Source of the DNA: Lineus longissimus
Taxonomy: Eukaryota > Nemertea > Pilidiophora > Heteronemertea > Lineidae
Length of the DNA stretch: 64,000 nt
Direction: 5' to 3'
Assembly (NCBI RefSeq): GCF_910592395.1
Contig: NC_088316.1
Location: 1,056,001 to 1,120,000 of the forward strand
In this document: positions 1-10,279 of the stretch, in pieces
How positions within the stretch are numbered: position 1 is the stretch's first letter
Layout: each line of letters starts with the position of its first letter
The notes under the pieces: model-generated
Databases searched by the model: none
What the model was told of the DNA's origin: nothing
Seen by the model: only the letters and a program-made list of their open reading frames with translations
Translations under genes and position numbers: made by a program

Positions 1-977
1 CCTACATGTATAAGTAATACATGTCCTGTTACATCCTCTTATTGCTGATATCAGTATTTCTGAAACGGTTCAACTGGTAAGCAATCCTTTCTATGCATTG
101 GTGTTGACAACTTATGGACATTTTTGATGACTGACATGATTGACATCAACATTATCAACGTCTGCCTCACGAATTTCAATCTTTGGTTGCCATTATTTGG
201 CAGCCGTGACAACCCGGGGCTTATCAAGAGCCCATCAATTTTGTCAGTATTATATTGACGGGATCGGATTTACCAAATATCACGCATATTGGGTCGCCCC
301 CGGCAATGTGCATTTCAATGCCGGGGACCGAGATATCATGACGCGGGATTGGTTTTCCCTTCCGGGCATATGAGAAATATCTCTGCCAGGAGACCGTGAT
401 TACTGACGCTTTGGGCGAGCGCCTGCTTGCCGCCCGAATTATTCCCAATCCATCTTTTATATCCAACTGGACAGGTAATCCATTACGATTACCCGGAACG
501 TATCACAAATTATTTTAACCCATTTGTGGCTGATGATGCGTTGGCTGGCTGCTGACAGGTTGATGCGATCAGCGGAATCTTACGCTTGTCGGAGAAGTGC
601 AGCGGTGCTTCCACCATAACCACTGGTAACAATATTTCATATCAACAACGCTAAAAGCTTTTTCAAAAGCTCAAATACATTTATTTCTAAGAGCATTGGT
701 GACGTTAGCAGGGTCAAGGACAAGAATTGGTGCAAAAAATGGATGTCGGAATGATGTCAACACGTGGCCTCTATTTGATTCAAAGGTTTTCTGCACTGTC
801 AAATCCATCACCAGCACAATGCTATAGATACTTGTAGAGCTAAAACTCCCACCAAGACAATTGAATCCGCAAATAGTGCACTTGTCCTCGCTGGATTACA
901 ATGATTTACGAGCTGAGTCAAGAAAAACTCCTGGCAGGTGCAGTGTCAGCACCAGTGTTTTTTACTGCATTACTTTC
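1..977. other. Unannotated non-coding stretch
   Basis: No gene, RNA or mobile element is recognised here. A GC-richer patch around 200-430 contains short open frames on both strands (about 80 codons), but neither resembles a known protein and their length is expected by chance. The only structure seen is the small hairpin at 298-326. The last 150 bases belong to the left half of a decayed duplication listed separately. Confidence 0.5.
298..326. repeat. Short GC-rich hairpin
   Basis: CCCCGGCA at 298-305 is perfectly complementary to TGCCGGGG at 319-326, with a 13-nt spacer. This gives an 8-bp GC-rich stem in an AT-rich neighbourhood. No T-run follows, and nothing nearby suggests a function. 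Confidence 0.5.
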
Positions 978-1371
978 TTAAAGGCCTACTCCACTCATGG
1001 TCACTGTATTTACTTGTGGTTCAGGTAAAGATCAATTTACACTGCCGTAGTGCTGTTATCATCAATACAAACTTGCTGAAACTTGGCATTTAGAGAATTT
1101 GTATATCAGTCTACAAAACTGCATTGTTGGGATTCATGTTCCATACATTTTTACACATTTGAAAATTTTCAATTCAGGTTTTAATTTTCAAATTTTTGAG
1201 CGGACGTAGAAGCCACCTTTCTTGATCCAATGCTGTAGAAACGCTGCGCTGAGAACCAGACTATGAAAATTAAATCAGCAAAATGTCACCAGAGGATTAT
1301 AATGATTGACGAGGAGAAGGCAGACGGCCAACTGGCAGGTGATGCAAAAGGAAAAGTCTCATCACCAGCAG
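820..1371. repeat. Decayed direct duplication flanking a MITE
   Basis: The segment from about 820 to 955 resembles 1230 to 1371. Shared landmarks in the same order are AATGCTRTAGA, GGATTAYAATGATT-ACGAG and CTGGCAGGTG followed by TCA-CACCAG. The two halves are separated by the inverted-repeat element at 978-1220. Similarity is partial, so this is an old duplication; the pairing is by eye. Confidence 0.35.
978..1220 (-). mobile_element. MITE-like element, TTAAAGGCCT family, copy 1
   Basis: The left end reads TTAAAGGCCT at 978-987 and the right end shows the degenerate inverse near 1213-1220 (CCACCTTT). Read on the minus strand, the interior contains CCAAGTTTCAGCAAGTTTGT and GATGATAACAGCACTA. 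The same block occurs at 8260-8343 and 35191-35272. Length is about 243 bp with no coding capacity. This is inferred to be a non-autonomous DNA element; the target duplication is not clear. Confidence 0.5.
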
Positions 1372-1506
1372 ATGATGAATGATTTCTATAAATCTGAGAT
1401 AGAAATGAATTCAGGAGGTTGTGATGTTAGTTCAGGAATGCAGAGGCTAAATCTTAATCAGAGTGCAGCAGGCATTTTATCATTGTGTGTCATTTCCGGA
1501 CAACTC

Positions 1507-1790
1507 CATCAAGATGGCAACTACAGTAGCCGTCAAGTTTGAAACTTGTCTGAAGATGTCCGCCTCAGTAGGCCCTTCAACAAAGGCTACATGCCTCACA
1601 TCAACCATCTCATAAAACACCCAGACGAGATGGCCGCTATAATAGCCATTTCAATAGGAAGGCAAATCAAGATGGCAACAACAGTAGCCGTCTAGTTTGA
1701 AACTTGTCTGAAGATGTCCGCCTCAGTAGGCTTCATCGGTGAAACCATTCAACGAAAGCTGCCTAACATCAACCATCTTGTAAAACCCTT
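1507..1790. repeat. Two-copy tandem repeat, ~158-bp period
   Basis: The copies at 1507-1620 and 1665-1790 both carry TCAAGATGGCAAC, CAGTAGCCGTC, GTTTGAAACTTGTCTGAAG and ATGTCCGCCTCAGTAGGC, and end with ACATCAACCATCT-TAAAAC. The offset between matched blocks is about 158 bp. The second copy has a short insertion (TTCATCGGTGAAACC). No coding potential is seen. Confidence 0.75.
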
Positions 1791-2304
1791 GGTTCAAATC
1801 ATCTGAGCAGCTAATGCAGTGAGATTGAGAATTCTCTCAACATATATCGTTGCTCGATAAGTGATACCCTTGACCTTTGAAATTCATGATCCTGGATAAT
1901 TTACACCATAAGCTGCGTAAAGCTATCCTGTTCCAATGGTGCGATGAAATTCAAAGAATTTATCAGCAGACGGAGAGTCTGCCAGGAGAATTTATTGAGA
2001 ATCAATAAAATCCAATGAAAATTGAAATTGACATTCCCGATGGTCGGAGCGCTGTTATTACGTGCTAGACACCATGATCGATGCTGCCTTCAGACCGCAT
2101 AACATTTGATTTGCCGACCGACCGTGAATCCCAGAATTATGGTCATCTCAGAAGTGCTAAACACAGTCCTCGGGCGTCAGCAGCAAAACACGTGGATTTC
2201 CCATCGGCAAGACCATCTCAGTAACAAATGTGACCCGTCACAGCAAAACCAGGACTGGTGTTAAAGTGTTAATGGAACAGACTTCAAGAAAACCATCGAT
2301 GGAT

Positions 2305-2870
2305 AAAAAAGCTCTGATTTCGTTCTACTCTGACAGCCTTGAGATGATCGAAAATAGAACCATGTAATCCAATTTGATGGGATTGGATCAGATGCTGCAA
2401 CACGTGGGGAATGTTTGATGAAATATAGATGCTGATGTTGTGGTTAGAGCACTCAATTATTATGGTGAGGTCAGCTATTTAACTCTGTAATCATGAACTA
2501 AATGAGTCAATGTAACTGCGCTTACACCACTGAAGGACAAAAAAGTTTGATTTCATTCCAAAACATCAGCCTTGAGACGAAACAGAACGGTGTAATTGAA
2601 TTTGATGGGATTGGATCAGATGCTGCAACACGCAGGAATGTTTGATGAAATATAGATGCTCATTTAGTGGTTAGGGGATCAGATTCTTCAAGCAAAGGTC
2701 GAAGGTCGCTGCAGCTACCATCGTTGGTTTGCCCTAATCTTAAGCAATCACTTCCTAATTTTATCCCACTGATTTCATCCGACTAACAGAAACTGCTTTG
2801 AGATAATCAGAGCATGTGTTATTCAATTTGATGGAATTGGATGAGATGCCAAACACTGGACCAAGCTTGA
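2305..2870. repeat. Three-copy tandem repeat, ~227-bp period
   Basis: The block AATTTGATGGGATTGGATCA occurs at 2371 and 2599, with a diverged version at 2825. The first two copies also share GATGCTGCAACACG, GGAATGTTTGATGAAATATA and an upstream AAAAAAG--TGATTTC-TTC. Offsets are 228 and 226 bp. The third copy is the most diverged and is incomplete. Confidence 0.75.
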
Positions 2871-2900
2871 GCCAATTGGGAGCTGATTTGGTAATGGCAG

Positions 2901-2913
2901 CCCCCCCCCCCCC
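2901..2913. repeat. C13 homopolymer
   Basis: A run of 13 C lies between GGCAG and GGCTTC. Other C or G runs in the window are at 26547-26566, 46613-46624 and 54048-54058. Homopolymer length from sequencing may be inexact. Confidence 0.8.
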
Positions 2914-3133
2914 GGCTTCTTAAAGGGTAACACGAGATGGGCAAACCACTTGCCAGACAGGGGAGTCCTAGTAGTACTTGTAGTGCATTGCATGAGCATT
3001 GCGGATACAGGTGACCCCCTATTGGGCAGTACCCATTCACCTGTTCCCTGGAAATGGATGTTACCTGTCTTGGCACAGGGTAGACCCTACTATGTGATGA
3101 CTCATCCAGGTAGCCTTCTAATGCAAAGTGAAA

Positions 3134-3219
3134 TACAGTGGAACCCAGTAACACGACTACTCATGGGACCGAGGTTGAATGGTTACGTTACTGGGGTGTC
3201 CTGTTAGTGAAGGGAGTCC
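3134..3219 (+). mobile_element. ACAGTGGAACC-type dispersed element
   Basis: It starts TACAGTGGAACCC and continues with an AACACGACTAC-type block, GGGACCGAGGTTGAATGGTT, and then ACTGGGGTGTCC and GAGTCC. The second half is roughly the inverse of the first, so the element is a fold-back. Related copies start at 10101, 15395, 32477, 40203 and 57113, and one lies on the minus strand at 16695-16912. It is a short non-coding dispersed repeat. Confidence 0.6.
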
Positions 3220-3245
3220 TTTGAATGAGATTTCAAACAGAGGTT

Positions 3246-3330
3246 TCTTGTGTCTATGCCAGGGCAGGTTAAAGACCCCACCAAGTGAGAAACATGAGTA
3301 GCTTGCGTGGACTCTACCTCTGGCCGAAGC
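3246..3330 (+). repeat. Dispersed repeat D, copy 1
   Basis: This segment shares TGTCTAYGCCAGGGCARGT, AAAGA-C-CAC and TGGA-TCTA-CCTCTGGC in the same order with 14446-14530. That gives about 85 bp of similarity 11 kb apart in the same orientation. The family is unknown; it could be a SINE body fragment. Confidence 0.5.
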
Positions 3331-3617
3331 TGAAGTCACTGGGCTAATAAGCCCAATTGGTGCTTAACTGTACCAGCACGCAAAGCACTCATCCCACCTT
3401 GGAGGAGGAATACACCCTGGAGAAAATCACTTACAGAGCGAACGCTGAAGAACATGAAGAAGAACTTTGTGCAAGTTTCAAAATAACTCAATCTGACAGC
3501 ATAACTAAAATCCTTTGTTATTTTCATTAAAATTGCATGTTGTCATGGTTCTTCTAACAGGATCAACATGGCGAACACGCAGTGGCTTTTAAAACGTCAG
3601 ACTCAGATTACAACATT

Positions 3618-3840
3618 TCACATGTTTTCTCAAAAACTAAGAGGTCATGGATGAGAAAATATTTGAAGAAAAGTTGATCAAATTAGCTCTCTGAACAATG
3701 TTTCTTGATATTTTTCATGCCGAGCAGATGACATCATGTTCCCACATTTTCTCAAGAAGTGAGAAATGAATGAGAAAATATTTGAAGAAAAGTTGATCAT
3801 ATAAGCTAATGAACATAGTTTCTTCAATTTTTATGAAAAA
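3618..3840. repeat. Two-copy tandem repeat, ~120-bp period
   Basis: GAGAAAATATTTGAAGAAAA followed by GTTGATCA occurs from 3653 and again from 3772. Both copies are preceded by TTTTCTCAA and followed by a T-rich GTTTCTT segment. The unit is AT-rich and non-coding. Confidence 0.75.
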
Positions 3841-4309
3841 TATTTTAGCATACGACACTGGGGTTGATTACAGTCGTCTTGATGCCATCGATATATAAGT
3901 TACTTTTTCGTAAAGCCTGAAAGATAGCGAACGCAATTACTTGAATGATTTGCTGTAGGGCAGACGTGATCAACGCGGCTGCATCACGGTTGATAGGTCG
4001 CATTGTTGCACATATTTGGTTTCAATTACAGCGAGATTGGCAATGGGATTCATGCCACAGGACGTGTACTGCCGATTAATTACTTGCCAAGATGTCTGGA
4101 AGCAAGACCCAGCGATACCGATCATCGCAATGAAAATGTTATGGTCAGCATGAGGGCAGATCCAGGAATTACAAAAGGAGGGAAATTATCTGAAACTCGA
4201 ACCAAGCTTGGGTCAGGCAGTATAAATATCACTCTAATATATATTGGGACTTTTGAAAGTGGAACATTTGCACAGCTATTTCATTACTTAGATGGCTGGC
4301 ATTGAAAGC

Positions 4310-5680
4310 CATTGAAAAATATGATATGAATGTGTCAGACAATACTGACAGATCGAAGAGAAGTTCACAGAAGATAAAATTTGGAGAAATGGGAGACCGG
4401 AGACTAGGCTGGATAAGATGTTATCAAATGTTGTGACAAGTTTACAAAGATATGGTAAGATAAAGGGGTATAATTATATCACAGGTACAATTATAGCTGC
4501 CACAGTGTGAAACACAGTTCACTGGCACTACACATTGATGCACACAAAGGCTTTAATAGTACTCAGGCTATAATTGTATCACCTTACCTTACAAACACAC
4601 TACATATTGTGGTTTCCCAGTCAATCCAGCCATAACATTTCAGTCAGAATCAGAATACACATGACTGTTCTTAGCCATAATGATAACATCGTAACATGAC
4701 TGCCACTTCACACGGATGTCCGTCCAGGAAATTATCCATCAAGCGCTGGGGGCAACAGATAACCGGAACTTGAGAAGATCACAGGCACTTCTTTGATGTC
4801 TGACTATCAGTGGATCTTGGTCTGCAGTGGAATCCCGTGATTTCAACCGGGAGGCAGCCTTGGTTTAGCTGGCCAAAGCTGGCAAGTCCTGGCAAGGCTT
4901 CAGCCAAGGGCTTTAACTTACAGATTGTAGCAAATGTATGGTGAGCTAAAAAAAACTGAACTTTTGAACTGGGTCAGAAACGTACTCAAGGGGAGGAGCA
5001 TGCAATTGACCCTTGATAATACTGCGTCACATCTTTTGCGCATCAAGCCTCGTAACAAGAGTGAGTAAGATCAGATTAACAAGATTAATATGACCTCCAA
5101 TATTCTGCAAATAGCATTAATCCATATCCTTAACTGAAACAGGTTCAGATTACGATTGTCAGTCTCAGTATCAAATTCTGATCGAATATGCAGTATCTTT
5201 TCAAAAACTGGCCTCATATCGACCTCCAAGCTTCAGTCAACCATACCCACAACATCATTCAAACCTATTATCATATCAAAGTTCCTATTAAAAGTTTCGA
5301 ACCCATCAATTGAAGCACATCCTTCAAAACGTCATCAAACATTGGGAAAATTACAGACAGGCCGCACCCATTTCACAGTATCGGGTCTCAAAGTTTAGGA
5401 TTTCGGAGGGATCTTTCTTTGCCAAAAGGTCTATGGTATCTGCTTTAGAAAGGTTCTGTTACAAAATGAATTCATCTGCTCACCAGCCTGAAAATAGATA
5501 TAGTATCACATTCTCCTATGAGTAATTGAATCAGGGTAGGGTATTGACATTTCGGAATTAGAAAGTCTAATGTCGGAACCTGGTACATTGAGGACTAAAG
5601 CAAACATGATACTGTCTGGATGTTCGATATACAGTAAACAGCTGCCAGCCAAAAAGGTTAGCAAGTTTGAAATCTATGAC
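4310..5680. other. Unannotated non-coding stretch
   Basis: Short open frames only (the longest, about 100 codons, ends just before this block at 4305) and no recognised protein. A weak direct repeat of a GGTATAATTATATCAC-like block occurs near 4475 and 4570. Nothing else is supported. Confidence 0.5.
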
Positions 5681-5685
5681 ATGAC

Positions 5686-5800
5686 CAGTCGGTGGAGAGC
5701 TCTTGGTGTGCTCTTTCTAAATGTTCTACTAGTAAACCTCTATCATGACCATTCAATGGAAAGCTCTTGATGAGCACTTTCCAATGGTACCATTTCCGTC
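5686..5800 (+). repeat. Paired GAAAGCTCTTGATGAGCAC motifs
   Basis: GGAGAGCTCTTGGTG-GCTCTTTC at about 5691 and GGAAAGCTCTTGATGAGCAC at 5758 are diverged copies of one short imperfect palindrome, about 65 bp apart. The second is followed by AATGGTACCAT. The same motif with the same GGTACCATGG neighbour recurs at 32568-32720. Confidence 0.5.
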
Positions 5801-5829
5801 AAGAATTGATACTTCCATATCAAACGGTT

Positions 5830-6820
5830 GCAATCGAACTTAGTAGTCACTAACCCAGCTTCCACAGTTCCTTGCTCAGCACATCTCTCCTTGGCCTCAA
5901 GGAACCATCGTCTTCAAAATCATGAGGGTGAAGACATAAGCCTCCAACACCCCAACACCACCCCACCATGATGAAAAAACTTGCCAAAAACCTACTGATG
6001 TGACCATTCGTTTAAAAGGTCTCAATGAACCCCTTCTGATAAAACCATTTTTGTCAGTATTCATTAAATCTTAATGTAAGTCGGCCGTGATTATTTCTTG
6101 GCAGTCACCAGCCTTGCTTCCCAAGCCAGCTGCTCATACCATGTCCTGTCCTAATCACTTGCTGTGCCTCGAGGAACCAGTCAAAACCTACGAATACATC
6201 ATTCATGGGCAGGGCCATTAGTACCCCCTCAGGACCCTGCTGTCATGTATAATGAAATAGACCCTGAGAACAGGTCTGACCAGAACTTACAAGCGAGTCG
6301 ACAACCAGCCAGGACTGGGAGGCTCAAGATGGATTTTCTCACCATGCTTGATGTTTAAGGGGTATGCCATAGACCATTCCATTTCTGCTGTCAAATTAAC
6401 CCTTGTAGAGGGAAAAAAAATCAAATCCACCAAATGCCGGAAAGGTCTCATTCCTGCTCTGTGCATTACCAACTGCTGGTGAAATGAACTATAGAGAAGT
6501 ATCACGTGACGTCACCACCTGCCATGCTGGAGGGACAGACAACAGAAACTAAGTCCAAATGACCAAGACAGAATTAGATTTTTTAGTAGTCAAGCACAAC
6601 AAATCAGTGTTTTGCTCTTCAACACGGCTGGCTGTGAAAACACTCTATAAGGCTGTGCCTGGTCATATTTGAGCAGGGGTGCTGTGATTACACATCACCT
6701 CAGGGTGGACGAGATTGTAATCAGGGAAAGCACATAGCCATGGGCTAAGCATTAATGGGTATTGACAAACTTCTGGGGAATATCATTCATCATGTTTATA
6801 AACTCTTGGCAAGTAAAGCA
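5830..6820. other. Unannotated non-coding stretch
   Basis: No gene is recognised. At 6503-6515 the sequence CACGTGACGTCAC overlaps an E-box (CACGTG) with a perfect CRE palindrome (GTGACGTCAC). One occurrence of such a short motif is weak evidence for regulation. No promoter or exon is visible next to it. Confidence 0.45.
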
Positions 6821-6821
6821 G

Positions 6822-6960
6822 AGAGGGTGGTGGCACATTGAAAGGGCATCCCACTTGACTTGTGATCAGAAGGTTGTAGGTTCCAGACTTGGCCAGTCCT
6901 TGATACTTTCAACTAGCCTCAGCAGTATCAAGATGGGACTGCCCAAGTCTGGAACCGTGG
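6822..6960 (+). mobile_element. tRNA-derived SINE fragment
   Basis: TGGCACATTGAAAGGGCATC resembles a tRNA A-box region, and GGTTGTAGGTTCCAGACTT fits the anticodon-stem to B-box part of a tRNA-like head. The block ACTTGTGATCAGAAGGTTGT also occurs, inverted, near 37570. The downstream ACTTTCAACTAGCC block resembles ACTTCAACTGGCC in that other copy. It is inferred to be a degenerate SINE rather than a functional tRNA, because the cloverleaf is not intact. Confidence 0.5.
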
Positions 6961-7276
6961 TATACATATATGTGTGCTCAAGATTTGTGATCAACAGTTG
7001 GCTGCAATGGGAAGAGCTGCAATAGCATATCAGAGACTATGGCATGAAAGGAGGTCAGCTACCCCCATTTCACCCCTCACCTATACCTCTACAAATCATC
7101 AAAGCAATCGTTTCCACATTCCACAGATCCTCCTTGACGGCAGGTGACACACAGCATCACCTGATGGGATTAACTCTTTGTCTGCCGAAAATTAATCAAC
7201 AACAGACGGATTGAGTGGGTGAATCGATAAGCGATAATTGGAGATGTGAACATCAGTCATGTTTGGCTTGTTTACA

Positions 7277-7793
7277 GGATTCCTGGCCTGACATTAAGCC
7301 TTGGGGTCTCTTGAGAATATGACGGGTTACCGTCACTACTAAACATGCTAACATGGCAAGAGTAAGGGATAGGGTTGGTCAGGACATCTGGACGGTTCCT
7401 GGCCTGACATTAAGCCTTGGGGTCTCTTGAGAATATGACAGGTTACCGTCACTACTAAACATGCCAACATGGCAGGAGCAAGGGATAGGGTTGGTCAGGA
7501 TATCTGGACGGTTCCTGGCCTGACATTAAGCCTTGGGGTCTCTTGAGAATATGACAGGTTACCGTCACTACTAAACATGCTAACATGGCAAGAGTAAGGG
7601 ATGGGGTTGGTCAGGATATCTGGATGGTTCCTGGCCTGACATTAAGCCTTGGGGTCTCTTGAGAATATGACAGGTTACCGTCACTACTAAACATGCTAAC
7701 ATGGCAAGAGTAAGGGATAGGGTTGGTCAGGATATCTGGACAGTTCCTGGCCCGACATTAAGCCTTGGGGTCTCTTGAGAATATGACAGGTTA
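7277..7793. repeat. 116-bp minisatellite, 4.4 copies
   Basis: Units beginning TCCTGGCCTGACATTAAGCC start at 7281, 7397, 7513, 7629 and 7745, an exact 116-bp spacing. Copies differ at only a few positions (for example GGACGG/GGATGG/GGACAG and GCTAACATGGCAAG/GCCAACATGGCAGG). The last copy breaks off after GACAGGTTAC. High identity implies a recent expansion. 116 is not a multiple of 3 and no frame is open through the array. Confidence 0.95.
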
Positions 7794-8192
7794 CTCCTGT
7801 AAATCCCTTAATTATTTTAGCTTAATAACTTCACAAAAGGGGGTACAATTGCAGACGATGTGAAAACATTTGACTTTGTTGTTTTATCATTAGAAATGTA
7901 CCTATACACTGAAATAAATAGACGCAAAATCTGAAAGTGACGTTTTCGCAAATATATGTGTGGGCAAAATTAACGGGTTTATAGTATTCAGAATACAAAA
8001 ATTACGCAAAGGATAAAAAAAACAACAGCTATACTATCCTAATTAGCTTACTATTGATTTGGCGCAGATAATAGAGCAATAAGGGAGCAGGATTGGCTGG
8101 CAACGATTGGTAATCGAATCACTGTGTGTTGAGTAAACTACATAAAGCTCTTGGGATCAATGAACTAACTATACACTACTGACAATCAGGTC

Positions 8193-8401
8193 TTAAAGGT
8201 CTAATATCTTCGTTTAGAAATTGGAATTGTCCAATTTGGTAAATAACAAATATACTTTTCGACAATGCCACTGTAAAGACTGATATAAGAATACTATAAA
8301 TGCAAGGTTTCAGCGAATTTGTATGCATGATAATTGCACTAAGGTAGAGACTAATTTCATTTACCAGAGCAACACATAATAAGAACAGTGAAGGCCTTTA
8401 A
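8193..8401 (+). mobile_element. MITE-like element, TTAAAGGCCT family, copy 2
   Basis: The left end is TTAAAGGTCT at 8193 and the right end AGGCCTTTAA at 8392-8401, giving imperfect terminal inverted repeats about 209 bp apart. The interior carries GACAATGCCACTGTAAAGAC, GGTTTCAGCGAATTTGTATG and ATAATTGCACTA, shared with copies at 978-1220 and 35106-35340. It has no coding capacity. Confidence 0.55.
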
Positions 8402-8720
8402 AAGATACAAAGCGCATTTGATTTGATTTGAGATGAAATTTTATTGAAATTTCCCATGGGCGTAGTAATGTTGTTGGAAAAAACACACAAGGAGTTGCCT
8501 TACTATTGGAATTCTATTATTGCACCCTGAGGGTATATGCATGATGAAGTATGATTTTTTGATGGCCTTTTGTAACAGGAGATTTTAATTGAGTATACAT
8601 GTGTAATGATGTTTAGATTCTCCTGTTGTTAGTTTGATTGGAAGCTTGATTCAGAATCGTTGCCGTGGAGGGTGCTCATGAAAATGCCATTATATTTGTT
8701 CATTTACATATTTCATGGAA

Positions 8721-8760
8721 CCTAGTGGTTAACACTGCTGGCTACCACGCAATAGGGCCC
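8721..8760 (+). repeat. tRNA-like repeat head, partial
   Basis: CCTAGTGG, then CACTGCTGGCTACCACGCAA and AGGGC are nearly repeated at 14261-14300 in the same order. The block resembles the A-box half of a tRNA-derived SINE. No B-box is evident at this copy. Confidence 0.4.
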
Positions 8761-9282
8761 ACACAGTATATCAGAATATGTCATGCTTCTTTTATTTGAC
8801 ACACAGTACATTAAATATTTCATATGCTATCTCTGGAGATGATACAACTTCATATGGATAATTTCCTGGGCAAACATACCATCATCGATCAGTGTTTTTC
8901 TATTGGAATTCTGAGTTGCTCTTTTGAGTTTATCAGTTAATAATATAATGCTGTTTAAACTTCCAATTGATTTTTACATATTTTGCATCAAATATTGAAG
9001 TGTTTTGAATATTTTTAAAACTGGCAGTTTCTAGTATGTTCTTCATTATGTTAAGCGTGTTCTAATAGACTTGAGGCATAGTTTTCAAAAAGACAAGGTT
9101 CTAATTTGATTAAATTCTGGATTAATTCCCTGGATTTATCAGATAGCTTCTAGGCTATTATAATAATTGAGTTTTGCCGATGTACAAGTAGGATTGATAC
9201 AAACTCAAAACATCGTTTCAGAAACAGAGCAAAAAATTTGAATGAAATTTATACAACGCCTTTACTCTTTAAACCGGGTCTG

Positions 9283-9490
9283 TCCTGAAACGTTTCAGTA
9301 GAACTCAGATGAGCTGCTTAACCAGCGCTACAGTCTGAGTATTTCTGACCGGTACCAAATTACACCTGGCTGGAGAAAGGCACGAAAGACAAAGACACCC
9401 GACTTCGTCTGACGCTAACAGTGGAGATGGAACCTGGGATCTCTTGACCGCTAGTCGAGAGTCCCAGCCACTACAATACAGCGGCTTCAT
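9283..9490 (-). mobile_element. tRNA-derived SINE, family S1
   Basis: Read on the minus strand, it begins with a tRNA-like head (GTAGTGGCTGGGACTCTCGA, then CCCAGGTTCCATCTCC as a B-box). A body with GTCAGACGAAGTC and GTCTTTGTCTTTCGTGCC follows, and it ends in a tail GAGTTCTACTGAAACGTTTC. Head and body match copies at 33430-33583 and 51395-51662. The tail also matches 27669-27745 and 37461. Its length (about 208 bp) fits a SINE. No poly-A tail is seen. Confidence 0.65.
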
Positions 9491-9499
9491 ATATCAGGA

Positions 9500-10100
9500 G
9501 GTAATCTTCTGTAAAGATACACTTTATCCAGCCCTGCACCTCAAAACCAACTTACACTAAATACAACCTTAACCGTCACTGAACATTCGACTTCCAGCCC
9601 TAATCCGCAAACGTTTAGTCCACTGCAATAAGGCCACCCTCACTGCAAAAAGGCACATCTTAATATAGCACGAGCACCATCAAAGACAACTGTGCAGATC
9701 CAGTCCTCTATAAAATGATTTGTACGGCATGCGTGCGACCATTTCAACGTGAAAATCATCCACGCTCTCGACAGAGACATCGAGACTGGTGTACCGTCAT
9801 TTCTCAATTCCGTGTACACACTGTGTAAATTGTACTGGATTTCCCTAAGTACAACGTCTTTGGCCGATATTTTTGCGGATAACTTGTTTAATTTGAATAA
9901 ACGAGGAATAAGAGTTATTTTAGGTATGTATTTGTGTTGTGTTGTTGTGACACCAATATCCCACCTTAGCAATGTTAACGTCTTCCATATTGATGATGTC
10001 TTAACCAAGGATTACAAATTACAAACCAGGGTTTCCTTAACGTCAAGATGTCTTTGGCATAATACCTATATTCTTGTCACCAATGAGTATAATTTAGAAG
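9500..10100. other. Unannotated stretch with opposing chance ORFs
   Basis: Two open frames of about 123 codons overlap on opposite strands (9640-10008 minus and 9749-10123 plus). Neither shows a recognisable domain, signal peptide or splice context. Mutual overlap argues that at least one, and probably both, are chance. Confidence 0.5.
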
Positions 10101-10278
10101 TACAGCGTAGAACCTCTCCATGAAGGACACTGTCATCCTCAAAACCAGGGTTGTCCTGATTACAGAGGTCAAATTGAATGGAAATGACAAATTTGGTGCC
10201 AAAATTAGTATCCAAAACAGAGGATGTCCCGCTCATAGAGGTGTCTGTTCAGAAAGGTTCTACTGTGTCATATTTGAG
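10101..10278 (+). mobile_element. Complete ACAGTGGAACC fold-back element
   Basis: The left end is TACAGCGTAGAACCTCTCC followed by AAGGACAC. The right end is GGTGTCTGTTCAGAAAGG then TTCTACTGTGT, which is its inverse with a few mismatches, giving imperfect terminal inverted repeats of about 28 bp around a 178-bp element. The interior also pairs (GGTTGTCCTGATTACAGAGG with ACAGAGGATGTCC). This is the most complete copy in the window and identifies the family as a short fold-back or MITE-like repeat. No transposase is encoded. Confidence 0.6.
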
Positions 10279-10279
10279 G

